Below, in pieces: positions 31,881 through 41,217 of a stretch of DNA of 64,000 nucleotides. A program made the position numbers and the translations under genes. The stretch spans positions 1-64,000 of the forward strand of contig JBGQIB010000001.1 in assembly GCA_041498295.1 (NCBI GenBank), given 5' to 3'. Within the stretch, counting starts at the first letter, position 1, and the number at the start of each line of letters is the position of its first letter. A model generated the notes under the pieces. The model had not been told where the DNA came from. It did not search any database and was given only the letters and a program-made list of their open reading frames with translations. Origin of the DNA: VGRW01 sp041498295 (lineage in GTDB: Bacteria > Myxococcota_A > UBA9160 > SZUA-336).

Positions 31881-32495
31881 TCAGGGGCGGATCCTGACGC
31901 GCCTGCCCACGATCGAGAGGCGCCCCTCCGCGTGCAGCTGCACGGCGCGGGGGTAGAGCTCGTACTCGACCGCCGCGACGCGCTCGGCAAGCGTTGCGGG
32001 CGTGTCGTTCTCACGCACGTCGATCGCTTGTTGCAGGATGATCGGCCCCGAGTCGTACTGCTCGTCGCAGTAGTGAATCGTCGCGCCGGTCACCTTCGCG
32101 CCGTAGTCCAGCACCGCTCGATGGACTCGCTCGCCGTAGAAGCCCTGGCCACAGAACGCCGGGATCAGCGCGGGGTGAGTGTTCATCGCGCGCCCGTTGT
32201 AGCCGCGCAGCTCGATTCTCGAGAGAAAGCCCGCCAGCACGAGAAGCTCGGGCGGATCCTTTGCGAGCACGGCATGGAGCGCGTCGTTGAACGCGCGCTC
32301 TTCGCGGTGCTCCTTGCGAGACACGACGTGCGCGGTGATTCCATGTCGGCGCGCCCGCTCGAGTCCTGGGGCCTCTGGCTTGGACGAGATCACCGCGGTG
32401 AACTCGACGTCGAGGGCGCCCTTCGCGCGCTCGGCGACGAGGCGCTCGAAGGTCGTGCCTCGGCCGGAGAGCAGTACCGCGATGCGGAGGGTCAC
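31881..32495 (-). CDS. purN: Phosphoribosylglycinamide formyltransferase
   Basis: A 204-residue GAR transformylase that uses 10-formyl-tetrahydrofolate in purine synthesis. RIAVLLSGRGTTFERLV (about 4-20) binds the phosphate; the catalytic set is Asn and His in MNTHPALIPAF (about 104-114), with Asp in CDEQYDSGPIILQQ (about 143-156). The substrate loop reads PAFCGQGFYGERVHRAVL, close to the E. coli form. It stands between the DUF1302 operon's terminator and the diguanylate cyclase gene; no other pur gene is near. Confidence 0.94.
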   Translation of the reverse strand: MTLRIAVLLSGRGTTFERLVAERAKGALDVEFTAVISSKPEAPGLERARRHGITAHVVSRKEHREERAFNDALHAVLAKDPPELLVLAGFLSRIELRGYNGRAMNTHPALIPAFCGQGFYGERVHRAVLDYGAKVTGATIHYCDEQYDSGPIILQQAIDVRENDTPATLAERVAAVEYELYPRAVQLHAEGRLSIVGRRVRIRP

Positions 32496-32516
32496 TCGCG
32501 AAGCCTAGCGGACGGA

Positions 32517-32537
32517 GCGTGGGCAGGGTGCCCACGC
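32517..32537. repeat. Short perfect hairpin upstream of purN
   Basis: GCGTGGGCA and TGCCCACGC (9 bp, 3-base loop) in the 114-base gap between purN and the DUF1302 gene, 21 bases before the purN start on the minus strand. Could be part of the terminator set or an operator of purN. Confidence 0.35.
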
Positions 32538-32552
32538 GATGATCGGGAAGCG

Positions 32553-32587
32553 GAGGCGCCTTCCGACTCGTCACCGGAAGGCGCCTC
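32553..32587 (-). terminator. Strong hairpin terminator after the DUF1302 gene
   Basis: A perfect 13-bp stem (GAGGCGCCTTCCG at 32553-32565 and its complement at 32575-32587) with a 9-base loop, 22 bases past the stop of the DUF1302 gene. No T-tract, as is common in GC-rich genomes. It closes the three-gene export operon. Confidence 0.6.
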
Positions 32588-32609
32588 ACTCATCCCTTCC
32601 CGAAGGAAG

Positions 32610-35600
32610 CTACCAGGTGTAGCGGAAGCGGAGCTCCGCCTGATCGCGGTTCAGCACGGGTGCGGCGCCGCGGCCGAGAACCGCGCTGTTGTATTGCTCG
32701 ATCGACCCATACTGGGCGATCGGGAAGTACGCGCCCTGCGCGGTGGATACGTGACCGAAGAAGTTCGAATACCCGATGCTGGTCGAGAACGCGTCATTCC
32801 ACCGGTACGAGAGACCCGTGAGTACGGCCGCCTGTTCCTCCAGCGGCCAGTACACCATCGACACGCGCGGCGCGAGCCGATCCTGGAAGTAGCCGGTGAA
32901 GAACGTGAGCACCATCTGGGTCGAGAACGGACCCACCGAGGTCTGATACATCCCGTCGTTGTTGCGCCTGCCGCCGACGTAGTTCGGGAGGTAGCGCACG
33001 AACATCTGGAAGTTCAGGAAGAAGCTGCGGTTCGGGTTCAGGAAGTTGAAGAACGTCGGGCGGTCGACGGAGAGCGAGAGCACCATCTCGTCGGACTGCG
33101 ACAGACCCGAGAACTCCTGAGTGTTCGCGAACAGCTTGCGCGCCATCCACGAGAACTCGACGCCCCAGCTCGTCTTCGTGACGTCCTCCGCGAAGTCGAG
33201 ACCGAACCCGAACACGTTCTTCTTCTGGTAGCGCAAGGACACCTGGCGGCCGCCCTGCCACAGGAAGTCGCGGCGCCCGAAGCGACCGTCGCCGCCCGCC
33301 TTCTTGATCGGCAGTGTCTGGGTCGTGCCGCCGACGATTCCCGCGACCGTCTTGCAGAACACTGGTGAGCGCGGCGGCAGGCCGTTCGGGAACTTCGCCT
33401 TGAACTTCGCGCTGCCGGGCGCTTCGTCGAGCCGGTACGGATCGTACTGCGCCGCGTCCTGGAGGACGTCGCCGCGCAGGCCGCTGCCGCACAGGATGTT
33501 GTCATCCGTAATCGGGCCAGAGCTGTAGTCGTCGAGGCCGTCCCAGATCCCGTCCTTGTCCTGGTCGAGGTCGCTTATGCCATCGGCGTTGATATCGCGC
33601 GGCAGCTTCACAGTCACTTCGCTCCTTCCGAAGAGCTCTTCGCGCTGCGGCTTGGTCATCTGCACGTGGTGCTCTACCCCTGCGGAGTCGACGACGCTGA
33701 CGATTTGGCCGGAGAAGAGCAGGCTCAGCTTCTTGAGATCCGCCTGCTGGAGGGCCGCGAGATTCACCTTGCGCGCTCCGATGGTGGTCGGCGGGAGGTT
33801 CGGGTCGTTCGGCTCGTCGACCTCCGCGACCGTGAAGCCGATCGGCAGGTCGATCACGAGCGGCAGCTTGGACTTTGTGTCCGTGGGATCGTGCAGGGTC
33901 GCGCTGACGTCGTAGAGACACTGCGCGGTCCTCTTGCACTCGACGTTCGGGTCGAAGGTCAGGAGGCGGGTGAGGGCCTCTTGCTTGTCGGCCGGGGCCA
34001 CGATCAGAGCGTTGTCTCCCACGCGCCGCGCGGGCATGACCTCGAAGTCGACCTCGTCGTCTCGGAACACCATCTGGTTTCGCGTGAAGATGCCGTCCGG
34101 GCCAGAGATCGGGTCCCCGTGGGCTTGCTTCGCGGTGCTGCCGCTGCCCCAGTTCGAGAGCTCGGTGAGGCTCTCGGGTGGATCGAAGATGCGATCGAAG
34201 CCGATGATCTCGCCCGCGATCAGCAGGCGTTCGAAGTTCGCCGACGCGGTCTCGAGCGCCGTGCAGCCGTGGTTGAAGGGGGTGCTCGAGACGGCGGCAT
34301 CGAGGGTGTTCATCCAGCGCCCGCAGTACTCGCCGTCGATCTGAGAGTAGGACGTCGCTGCCCCGGTCTGGTTCTTGTCGATGAAGTTCCACTGGTTGAG
34401 CGGGCTCGAGAGATCGAACGGGTTGTTCGGGTCGTTCTCGAAGACGATGGCTCCGAACTTCTTCCTGGCCTCCGGGTCCACCTTCCACGGCATCGGCTCG
34501 ACCCAGCCGTCGGCCTGCTTCGGGTCGTTCGGGTCGTTCTGGAACTCCGCGCGGCCGACCCGGCCCAAGTCGATCACTTGCTGGGGCGTGATGTCGAGGT
34601 AGTGGCCGCGCTCGATTTGTGCGGGGGGGAGCCCTGGAATCGGGATGAACACTACGGTGCCGTCGCGGCTGTAGTTGATCCCGGGCTCGTACACGAGCTG
34701 TCCCTTCGGGCCCACCCGCGTTCCGACCAGGGCACCCGGCGAGACCGCCTTCAGGCCGGTGAACTCCTGCGTAACGACGCTGGCGTCGGCGTTCATCAGA
34801 TCGATGCCACCGAACTGATCACCGGGGCGGCGCTTCAGGGACGCCAGGATCGCCGGGTCGAGCGCCCAGACTTGTGCCTGTGCCGAGCTGCAAGGGGATG
34901 CGTATGCCGCGCCGCAGCCGAGTAGAGCCGCCTGTTCGGGCAGGAGGTTGAGTCCGAGGTCCTGATCGAATGAGTCCTGACGCCCCTTCGGATTGACCGC
35001 CAGGAACTCGGTCTCCAGGAAGGAACCGAGCTGCTGCCCGACGTTGTCGTAACCGTTGGGCTGGGTGCGAATCGTGTCGGTGCCGTCGAGCACGAGGGCG
35101 CCGAGACCGCCCAGGCCACCGAGGATATTGGAAATGAAGCCGAACGTACCCGGGTTGTTCAGGCGGTCGAAGGCGCAGTAGCCCTCGTCCTGGTCGAACG
35201 TGTAGGCGCAGATCGAGTGGAAGAGTGTCTGGTTTACGTTGTGCAGCGAGGCGATCGCCTCGGGAGCGCGCAGGTGCTGGCGGCCGTTCTCGGGATTATT
35301 GGGGTCGTTCGGGTCGTTGAACGGGTTGCCCCAGAGCAAGCAATGGCCACCGCTCGCGAAGGTGTCGTCGCCATCGCCCGGGATACCGTTCGGACCGACG
35401 GCCTGTCCTTTCGCGTTCTTGCGGATGGTGCACTGCCCGCCCGCGCGCGTGGCCGTCGAGAGCGGGGCGCCCGTGGAAAAATCCGCCGTTCGCTCGTACT
35501 GCTGTACCAAGTTGAGATAGAAGCCATCATCCCAGCCCCAGAAGTCGGAGACCGCGAACGTGAAGCGATCCAAGCGACCCTCGAGGCGGGCGCCGTAGTC

Positions 35601-37970
35601 CCAGGTCGCCCAGCTGTTGTAGTCGTGGTTGGGCCGCTGTTCGCCGGCGACGCCGATGGCCGCGAGGCCTGACGCCATCGCGCCGAAGCTCTTCAGGCAG
35701 ATCAAGTCGACGGCGCCGCCTTCGCCGCACTTGCCGAGGTCGGTGGGCGTGAATTTGTTGAAGATCCAAAGAAGCTCGAGACGCAGGTCCTCGATTGGAC
35801 CTACCCGCATGAACATCTCGGGCGAGATCGTGACGTCTGCCGCCCACTGACCGACGCGCTGCTCTTCGAGCGGACCGAACAGGCCGTTGCCGATGTCGAG
35901 CGGGTTGTTGCGGTCCTGGTTGCGGAACAGCTCGGTCTTGCCCCAGATCACGATCAACTTGCCGACACGCGCGAACACCTGGCTGTCCGCCATCTCGAAC
36001 TCGAGATAGCCCTCGGCGAACTCGTGCTCCTGCTGGCTCGCGCCGTGGTTCCACGCCAGCTCGTCCTCGTTGAATTTCAGGTCGAGCTGCGACACCACGG
36101 CCTTGTGAGTGGCATAGAAGTTGGCCGTGCCCGGCGCCTGGAAGTCGATCCCGTTGCCCTTCTGCCGCGGCCGCGCGGGAATCTGGAAGCCGTCGCTGTC
36201 GCTGTAGAGGAGGAGGTCCGTGGCGTCGAGCGGTTCGTTGGAGGCCTGCGCCGGGCGAGCGCGGATATCTGCCAAGAGACTCAGCACCTCGTACTGAACC
36301 TGCCTTGATTTGGTGGCGTTGACCTGGATGCAGCGGCCGTCGCCGTTGACGCCGATGTTGGGTGTCGAGGTGAAGTTCGCGCGCGAGAGCGCGCCGCAGC
36401 CGGCGGCAGACGCTTGCGCGGTGATGTCGGCGCCATTGGTTGCCGTGCACTTCTTCGTCACCAGGTTGAACGTGCCGCCGATCCCGCCGGTTGAGGTCTG
36501 GCAGCCCTGTAGGGTCACGTAGTCAGGGTTGTACTCACCGTACAGCTCGACTGTCTTGGAGATGCTCGGGTTGTTCGCCGTCGGCACCGTGATCTGAGCC
36601 GTATCCGAGAACACGTGGATTCCGCTGTCGCTCACGTTGAATCGATCGGTCGGGATCGGCGCTGCGAGCGTGTAGCCCGCGGCCTGCCCGGTTGGGTTGT
36701 TCGCGACGAACGGCAGATCGTCCGCGGTGTCGCGAATGCCATCGGGCCCGATGAAATACGGATCCGACCTCTTCACCGTGATGGAAGGAACGATGATCTT
36801 ATTCCCGTCCGCGTCGATAATCGTCGGCGCGCCGACGACGTCCGCGCTGAGATCATCCGCGACACCAGTCTCGTACTGTCCGAACCAGTTCAGGCCTCCG
36901 GCATTCGCGAAGTAGCCCTTCGGATTGATCGGGGTGTTGATCGTGGCCAGGAACGGCGTAATCGCGCTCCCGATCTTGTTCGAGCCCCACTTCGCCGTGA
37001 GCAGCTGCGGGGACAGCGCCTTCGAGAAGATCGCGAAGCGGTTGGGATCGGGGCGGGTGCCGAGAAGCTCCGGGATGTTGGCGTCGAAGGTGGTCTGTGT
37101 CGTGCCGAGAATCGCGTCGGCCTCCGCGGTCGCCGCCTGCGCCGCGGCCTGGTCGCCGGCTTTCTGGGCCAGCGAGGCCTGGACGATCAACGTGCGCCGC
37201 AGCGACTCCTGCGTGATCGAGAGCGTATTGCCTCCGATCAGGAGGTTCCGCAGGCGGTTGAACTCGCCTTCACCGATCGTCGGGCGCGCCGAGCTGAGCA
37301 GTGACTCGCGCGAGAGGCGCGAGAAGTCGCCGCTGCGAACCTCGATGAACTGAGGTAGACCCGGCTTCAGCGGGCCGTCGAGCGGTGTGCGCTGATTCAG
37401 GTTGCAGAAGGCCGCCAGCGGGAACGGGTTCTGGAAGATGCCCGGCGGGTTCTCGCACTCGCGGTAGCGCCGCCCCGGGTTGTACTCCTTCCGGGCGTCC
37501 GTGAGCGTTCCGGGAACGTAGATCTGTTTCAGCAAGCCGCCGAAGAACGGGGACGGGTTCTGGACGCCCGCCTGCAGGCTCGCGGGTTGGCGAACGGCTT
37601 TGCGCGAGGCGTCGCCGTACGAGTCCGCGGCGTTGAACAGGCCGCAGGCTCGCGTATAGATGCAGTCGTAGCTCGCGAGCACGCGCGTGAACATGAACAT
37701 CGAGTCGAACGGCCCGAAGCCGTCCGGGAAGAGCGACAACTCGAACTCGACCGAGAGCACGTGCCGGAACTGCGAGAACGTGACGGAGTTTGCCGGCAGG
37801 TCTTCGCCAGTGAACAGCAAGCGCGCCTCGTAGAAGCCGTGAATCGAGAACTTCCGCTCTCCGGGCAGATCCCACTCGAACGCCTTCGCGCGGTTCGCCA
37901 GGCCGACGCCCGTGATCAGGATACCGAGGACCAGAGCAGCAAGTCTGCCCGCAGCTAGCCTTCCCCTCAT
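32610..37970 (-). CDS. Giant DUF1302-family outer-membrane protein
   Basis: A 1786-residue protein with a signal peptide (LAALVLGILITGVGLANRAKA) and the DUF1302 opening FSIHGFYEARLLFTGEDLP. It ends in FRYTW, an aromatic-terminated beta-strand as recognised by the Bam machinery. DUF1302 proteins are predicted outer-membrane barrels that partner RND exporters; classical members have about 550-650 residues, so this one carries roughly 1,000 extra residues, mostly Asn/Asp/Pro/Gly-rich extracellular-type inserts (many NDPNDP runs). Near residue 1460 there is a thrombospondin type 3-like calcium motif (DINADGISDLDQDKDGIWDG). It is last in the YCF48-RND-DUF1302 operon. Cargo unknown; hydrophobic lipid or hydrocarbon trafficking is suspected for such clusters. 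Confidence 0.85.
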   Translation of the reverse strand: MRGRLAAGRLAALVLGILITGVGLANRAKAFEWDLPGERKFSIHGFYEARLLFTGEDLPANSVTFSQFRHVLSVEFELSLFPDGFGPFDSMFMFTRVLASYDCIYTRACGLFNAADSYGDASRKAVRQPASLQAGVQNPSPFFGGLLKQIYVPGTLTDARKEYNPGRRYRECENPPGIFQNPFPLAAFCNLNQRTPLDGPLKPGLPQFIEVRSGDFSRLSRESLLSSARPTIGEGEFNRLRNLLIGGNTLSITQESLRRTLIVQASLAQKAGDQAAAQAATAEADAILGTTQTTFDANIPELLGTRPDPNRFAIFSKALSPQLLTAKWGSNKIGSAITPFLATINTPINPKGYFANAGGLNWFGQYETGVADDLSADVVGAPTIIDADGNKIIVPSITVKRSDPYFIGPDGIRDTADDLPFVANNPTGQAAGYTLAAPIPTDRFNVSDSGIHVFSDTAQITVPTANNPSISKTVELYGEYNPDYVTLQGCQTSTGGIGGTFNLVTKKCTATNGADITAQASAAGCGALSRANFTSTPNIGVNGDGRCIQVNATKSRQVQYEVLSLLADIRARPAQASNEPLDATDLLLYSDSDGFQIPARPRQKGNGIDFQAPGTANFYATHKAVVSQLDLKFNEDELAWNHGASQQEHEFAEGYLEFEMADSQVFARVGKLIVIWGKTELFRNQDRNNPLDIGNGLFGPLEEQRVGQWAADVTISPEMFMRVGPIEDLRLELLWIFNKFTPTDLGKCGEGGAVDLICLKSFGAMASGLAAIGVAGEQRPNHDYNSWATWDYGARLEGRLDRFTFAVSDFWGWDDGFYLNLVQQYERTADFSTGAPLSTATRAGGQCTIRKNAKGQAVGPNGIPGDGDDTFASGGHCLLWGNPFNDPNDPNNPENGRQHLRAPEAIASLHNVNQTLFHSICAYTFDQDEGYCAFDRLNNPGTFGFISNILGGLGGLGALVLDGTDTIRTQPNGYDNVGQQLGSFLETEFLAVNPKGRQDSFDQDLGLNLLPEQAALLGCGAAYASPCSSAQAQVWALDPAILASLKRRPGDQFGGIDLMNADASVVTQEFTGLKAVSPGALVGTRVGPKGQLVYEPGINYSRDGTVVFIPIPGLPPAQIERGHYLDITPQQVIDLGRVGRAEFQNDPNDPKQADGWVEPMPWKVDPEARKKFGAIVFENDPNNPFDLSSPLNQWNFIDKNQTGAATSYSQIDGEYCGRWMNTLDAAVSSTPFNHGCTALETASANFERLLIAGEIIGFDRIFDPPESLTELSNWGSGSTAKQAHGDPISGPDGIFTRNQMVFRDDEVDFEVMPARRVGDNALIVAPADKQEALTRLLTFDPNVECKRTAQCLYDVSATLHDPTDTKSKLPLVIDLPIGFTVAEVDEPNDPNLPPTTIGARKVNLAALQQADLKKLSLLFSGQIVSVVDSAGVEHHVQMTKPQREELFGRSEVTVKLPRDINADGISDLDQDKDGIWDGLDDYSSGPITDDNILCGSGLRGDVLQDAAQYDPYRLDEAPGSAKFKAKFPNGLPPRSPVFCKTVAGIVGGTTQTLPIKKAGGDGRFGRRDFLWQGGRQVSLRYQKKNVFGFGLDFAEDVTKTSWGVEFSWMARKLFANTQEFSGLSQSDEMVLSLSVDRPTFFNFLNPNRSFFLNFQMFVRYLPNYVGGRRNNDGMYQTSVGPFSTQMVLTFFTGYFQDRLAPRVSMVYWPLEEQAAVLTGLSYRWNDAFSTSIGYSNFFGHVSTAQGAYFPIAQYGSIEQYNSAVLGRGAAPVLNRDQAELRFRYTW

Positions 37971-38038
37971 CGCATTCCCCTCTCTACCTTCCTTGCACTT
38001 GCGACCGCGGCGCTTCCCTCACACCGCGATTGCGACGT

Positions 38039-41000
38039 TCAGCCTGCTCTGGCCGCAATTGGAAGCGGCTCGGAGTTACCCAAGTGATGTTGCTGCGTGA
38101 CCTCGCTAAGTGACGCGGCGAAGAATTTCGGGCGAAAGATCGAGAAGCACGCCGGGACCAGATAGATCGCCCCGAGCATGTTCACGAACATCAGGATCGA
38201 GAGGAGTTGCGCCATCTCGGCCTGAAAACGGAGGCCGCTGAAGGCCCATGCGACGATCCCGCCGATCACGGTCGTCGCGGTAAACGACACGGCCATGCCC
38301 GTGGTTCGGATCGCGCGCCGGATCGCCTCGTCCAGATCGCCGAGCCAGGAGTACTCCTGGCGAATGCGATCGGTGGTGTAGAAGGCGTAGTCGACGCCCA
38401 CCCCGACACCGACCGATTGCACCGGCAACGTCTGGATCGTGAGCCCGGTCTCGCGCCACGCCATCCAGGCGAGCGAACCGATGGTCGCAGTCGCGAGGCT
38501 GAACACGATCACGAGCCCCGCGATGTTCGAGCGGTAGCTGATTGCGACGAACAGGTAACAGATCAGGAAGATCAACAGGATGTTCGCGACGTGTCCGCGC
38601 TCGACTTCCTCGTTCACGGCCGCGTACACGCCCATGATGCCGCCCGCGAGCACGAACTCCGCGCCGCGCGTGTAGGTGTTCGTGCGCTGCGGGTCGAACG
38701 ACTTGTCGTTGAACTTCGTGTTCCGAGTCCAGAGCTCGTACCCGCAGTACGTCCGGCAGTAGCGGAGTGTCTGCGCGGTGATGTTGCCCTCGTCGTTCTT
38801 CCATTCTTCGTCGACGTAGAACTTGCTGCGCTCGACGATGTAGTGGACGAGCTCGCCGACGGTCGCGAAGCGCGAGATCGCGTCGCCCGCGGAGCGATCG
38901 ACCGTCTCGATGCGGTAGTCGTGGTCCGCGGAGAGTTTCTCGGCGACTTTCTCCAGGCGCTCCGAGTCGAACTCGAGATCCTTGAAGCGGTCACTCGCGG
39001 TGACGGGACCGAGCTTTCTTCGCGACTCCGCTTGGAGCGCCGCGGCGACCTCAGTGAGGACGTCGTCGGCTTTCACGGGCTCCGACCACTTCCCGACTCG
39101 GATCGGCTGCTTCGACTGGTAGCCCGTGATCTTCTGGTCTTCGTTGATGTCCGCGACCTGTACGGTCATCTGCGAGTGTCTCGGGAACAGGATCGGCCCG
39201 ACGAGGTAGTACGCGGCGTCGAACGGCTCGCCGCGGTCCTGCACGAGGCGCACGTTGATCCGCCCCATCGGATTCTTCTCGATGAACTCCTGCGCGTAGT
39301 GGACCGCGCGCTTGATCGTCGCTCCCTTGTGATCGCGGAAGTAGAACGTGATGTTCGCGTCCTCGGCGTCGTCCGTGAGATACGGGCGCAGGAAGCCGGG
39401 CGCACTGTTCTGCTGCAGCTGAAAGACGATCCCGCCGATGGTCTGCGCGGCGTCGGGGACGAAGCCCCATTTCGGATCGTTGTAGTGATTCACGAGCCAG
39501 TACTGCTTGATGACGTCGACGAGCGAGACGGTCTGGCCGACGTCCACGTAGCGCTTCATGTAGCGCTGCATCGCTTCCATGCGCTGCAGGACCGCACCGT
39601 CCGAGCTCGCGCTCTTGCCGTCGCCGTCGACGAAGATCGTCATCTGATCCACGCCGCCGAAGGTCTCGCCGATCTTCCCGGTCGCGACGTTGTACGGGTG
39701 ATCGGGCCAGAAGACCGGTGAACCGGGGCGACTCTCTCCGATCGTCGTGTGATACAGCACGTACCAGGTCGCGAGCACGAGACCGAGCGCCGTACCGCCG
39801 ACGAGCGCCCACTTACTGACTGGGCCGGTGGCGATGCGCCCGGTCGTCGTCAGGAAACGCTGCATCCACGCCGGGGTGAAGTGATGGAAGTCGTGCGGCG
39901 GCGGCAGGTACGAGATCATGATCGGGTGGAGCATGATCACGTTGAAGATGATCGCGACGACCCAGAACGAGCCGAAGATCGACAGGTCGCGCATGGTCTG
40001 GATCGTCGTGAGGAAGCAGACCCCGAGGCCCGCTGCGTCGGCCAGGATGCCGAGCATGCCGGGCAGCATTAGCTTGGCCATCGCGGTAGTCGCGGTCTCG
40101 ACCTTCGCGGCCTCGAGTTCTTCGGCGCTGAGTGAGCGGCCGAGCCTGTGCTCGCCCGCCTTGCACGCCATCTCGTAGTCTTCGAAGAAGCGCTCCGCCA
40201 TCTGGATCGTGTGCGAGATGGAGCGCGCCGTGATGAGCAGCGGAATCACGAGCACGAGCGGATCGAGCGTGATTCCGACCCAGGCGCAGAAGCCCAAGCC
40301 CCAGATCGAAGTCGCCAGACCCGCGACCATCGGGATCGCCACGCCGTGCAGCCGGCGGAAGTAAGCCAGCAACAGGAAGAACAGCGCGACGATCGTGACG
40401 AGCAGGTAGTAGACGATCTGGAACTGCGAATCGATCACGTAGCCCGTCGCCATGGGCGCGCCCGAGATGTAGATTTCTGCGGTGCCGTCGGCCTCTTCCT
40501 CCGCCTTCAGGTTCCGGAGGTAGTTGAAGAGCGCCGTGTAGGCCTCGCGGTTGTCGAGGTTCTGCGTGATGAAGCCGGCGGTGATGAAGCACGCGCGGTG
40601 ATCGCGCGACACGAGCTGTCCGTAGATCGGGCCGGGATTCTCGAGGACCTTCTGCTTGAGCTTCGCGAGCTCCCCCGGTTCCTCGGGAGTCTCCTCGATC
40701 AGCGGCGTGGCTTCGATCGCGCCGTCGGGCTGGATCGTCATCACGCGCGTGTTGATGTGCGTGAGGCTCCGAACCTGGTAGTGATTGACGTTCGGCGCCT
40801 GGTCGAGCTTGTCCGTGATGCGAGAGACTTTCTGCAGAAAGTCGTAGTCGTAGATCTCGCCGTCCTTCTTGATCGCGACGATCGCGATCGTGGAGGCGGA
40901 TCCGAACTTCCCCGCGAACTTGTCCTGCGCGTGGATGTACGGGTGCTCGGGGAAGGTCTTACGCACGTTCGCGTCCATGCGGAAACGCGCCGGCGACCCG

Positions 41001-41215
41001 AACAGGAGCTTGCCTTCACCGGTCTCGCTGCGCTGCGCGGTGAAGTTGTAGTAAGCGGCGTTGACGAGCGGGAACACGAAGAAGAGCGCGAGACTCAGGA
41101 GAGTCATCAGAGTCGCAAACCGGTACTTCATGATGAGCCGCCCGAAGCGCATCGAGAACGCGCTCTCCGGGAGGTTCTCCTCCATGAAGTCCGGCGGTCG
41201 CTGACCCTCGGGCAC
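38039..41215 (-). CDS. RND-superfamily (MMPL-like) exporter
   Basis: A 1058-residue inner-membrane transporter with two repeats, each one helix, a large periplasmic domain and five or six helices (first cluster about 235-470, second about 835-1040). The second cluster contains the proton-relay type VGVGVDYAFYTTDRIRQEY. It belongs to the hydrophobe/amphiphile-type MMPL branch that lacks an obvious membrane-fusion partner. The GTG start lies two bases beyond the YCF48 gene stop. DUF1302, 68 bases downstream, would be its outer-membrane partner and YCF48 an assembly or periplasmic factor. Related clusters occur in lineages that handle alkanes, sterols or terpenoids; the cargo here is not shown. 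Confidence 0.9.
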   Translation of the reverse strand: MPEGQRPPDFMEENLPESAFSMRFGRLIMKYRFATLMTLLSLALFFVFPLVNAAYYNFTAQRSETGEGKLLFGSPARFRMDANVRKTFPEHPYIHAQDKFAGKFGSASTIAIVAIKKDGEIYDYDFLQKVSRITDKLDQAPNVNHYQVRSLTHINTRVMTIQPDGAIEATPLIEETPEEPGELAKLKQKVLENPGPIYGQLVSRDHRACFITAGFITQNLDNREAYTALFNYLRNLKAEEEADGTAEIYISGAPMATGYVIDSQFQIVYYLLVTIVALFFLLLAYFRRLHGVAIPMVAGLATSIWGLGFCAWVGITLDPLVLVIPLLITARSISHTIQMAERFFEDYEMACKAGEHRLGRSLSAEELEAAKVETATTAMAKLMLPGMLGILADAAGLGVCFLTTIQTMRDLSIFGSFWVVAIIFNVIMLHPIMISYLPPPHDFHHFTPAWMQRFLTTTGRIATGPVSKWALVGGTALGLVLATWYVLYHTTIGESRPGSPVFWPDHPYNVATGKIGETFGGVDQMTIFVDGDGKSASSDGAVLQRMEAMQRYMKRYVDVGQTVSLVDVIKQYWLVNHYNDPKWGFVPDAAQTIGGIVFQLQQNSAPGFLRPYLTDDAEDANITFYFRDHKGATIKRAVHYAQEFIEKNPMGRINVRLVQDRGEPFDAAYYLVGPILFPRHSQMTVQVADINEDQKITGYQSKQPIRVGKWSEPVKADDVLTEVAAALQAESRRKLGPVTASDRFKDLEFDSERLEKVAEKLSADHDYRIETVDRSAGDAISRFATVGELVHYIVERSKFYVDEEWKNDEGNITAQTLRYCRTYCGYELWTRNTKFNDKSFDPQRTNTYTRGAEFVLAGGIMGVYAAVNEEVERGHVANILLIFLICYLFVAISYRSNIAGLVIVFSLATATIGSLAWMAWRETGLTIQTLPVQSVGVGVGVDYAFYTTDRIRQEYSWLGDLDEAIRRAIRTTGMAVSFTATTVIGGIVAWAFSGLRFQAEMAQLLSILMFVNMLGAIYLVPACFSIFRPKFFAASLSEVTQQHHLGNSEPLPIAARAG

Positions 41216-41217
41216 GT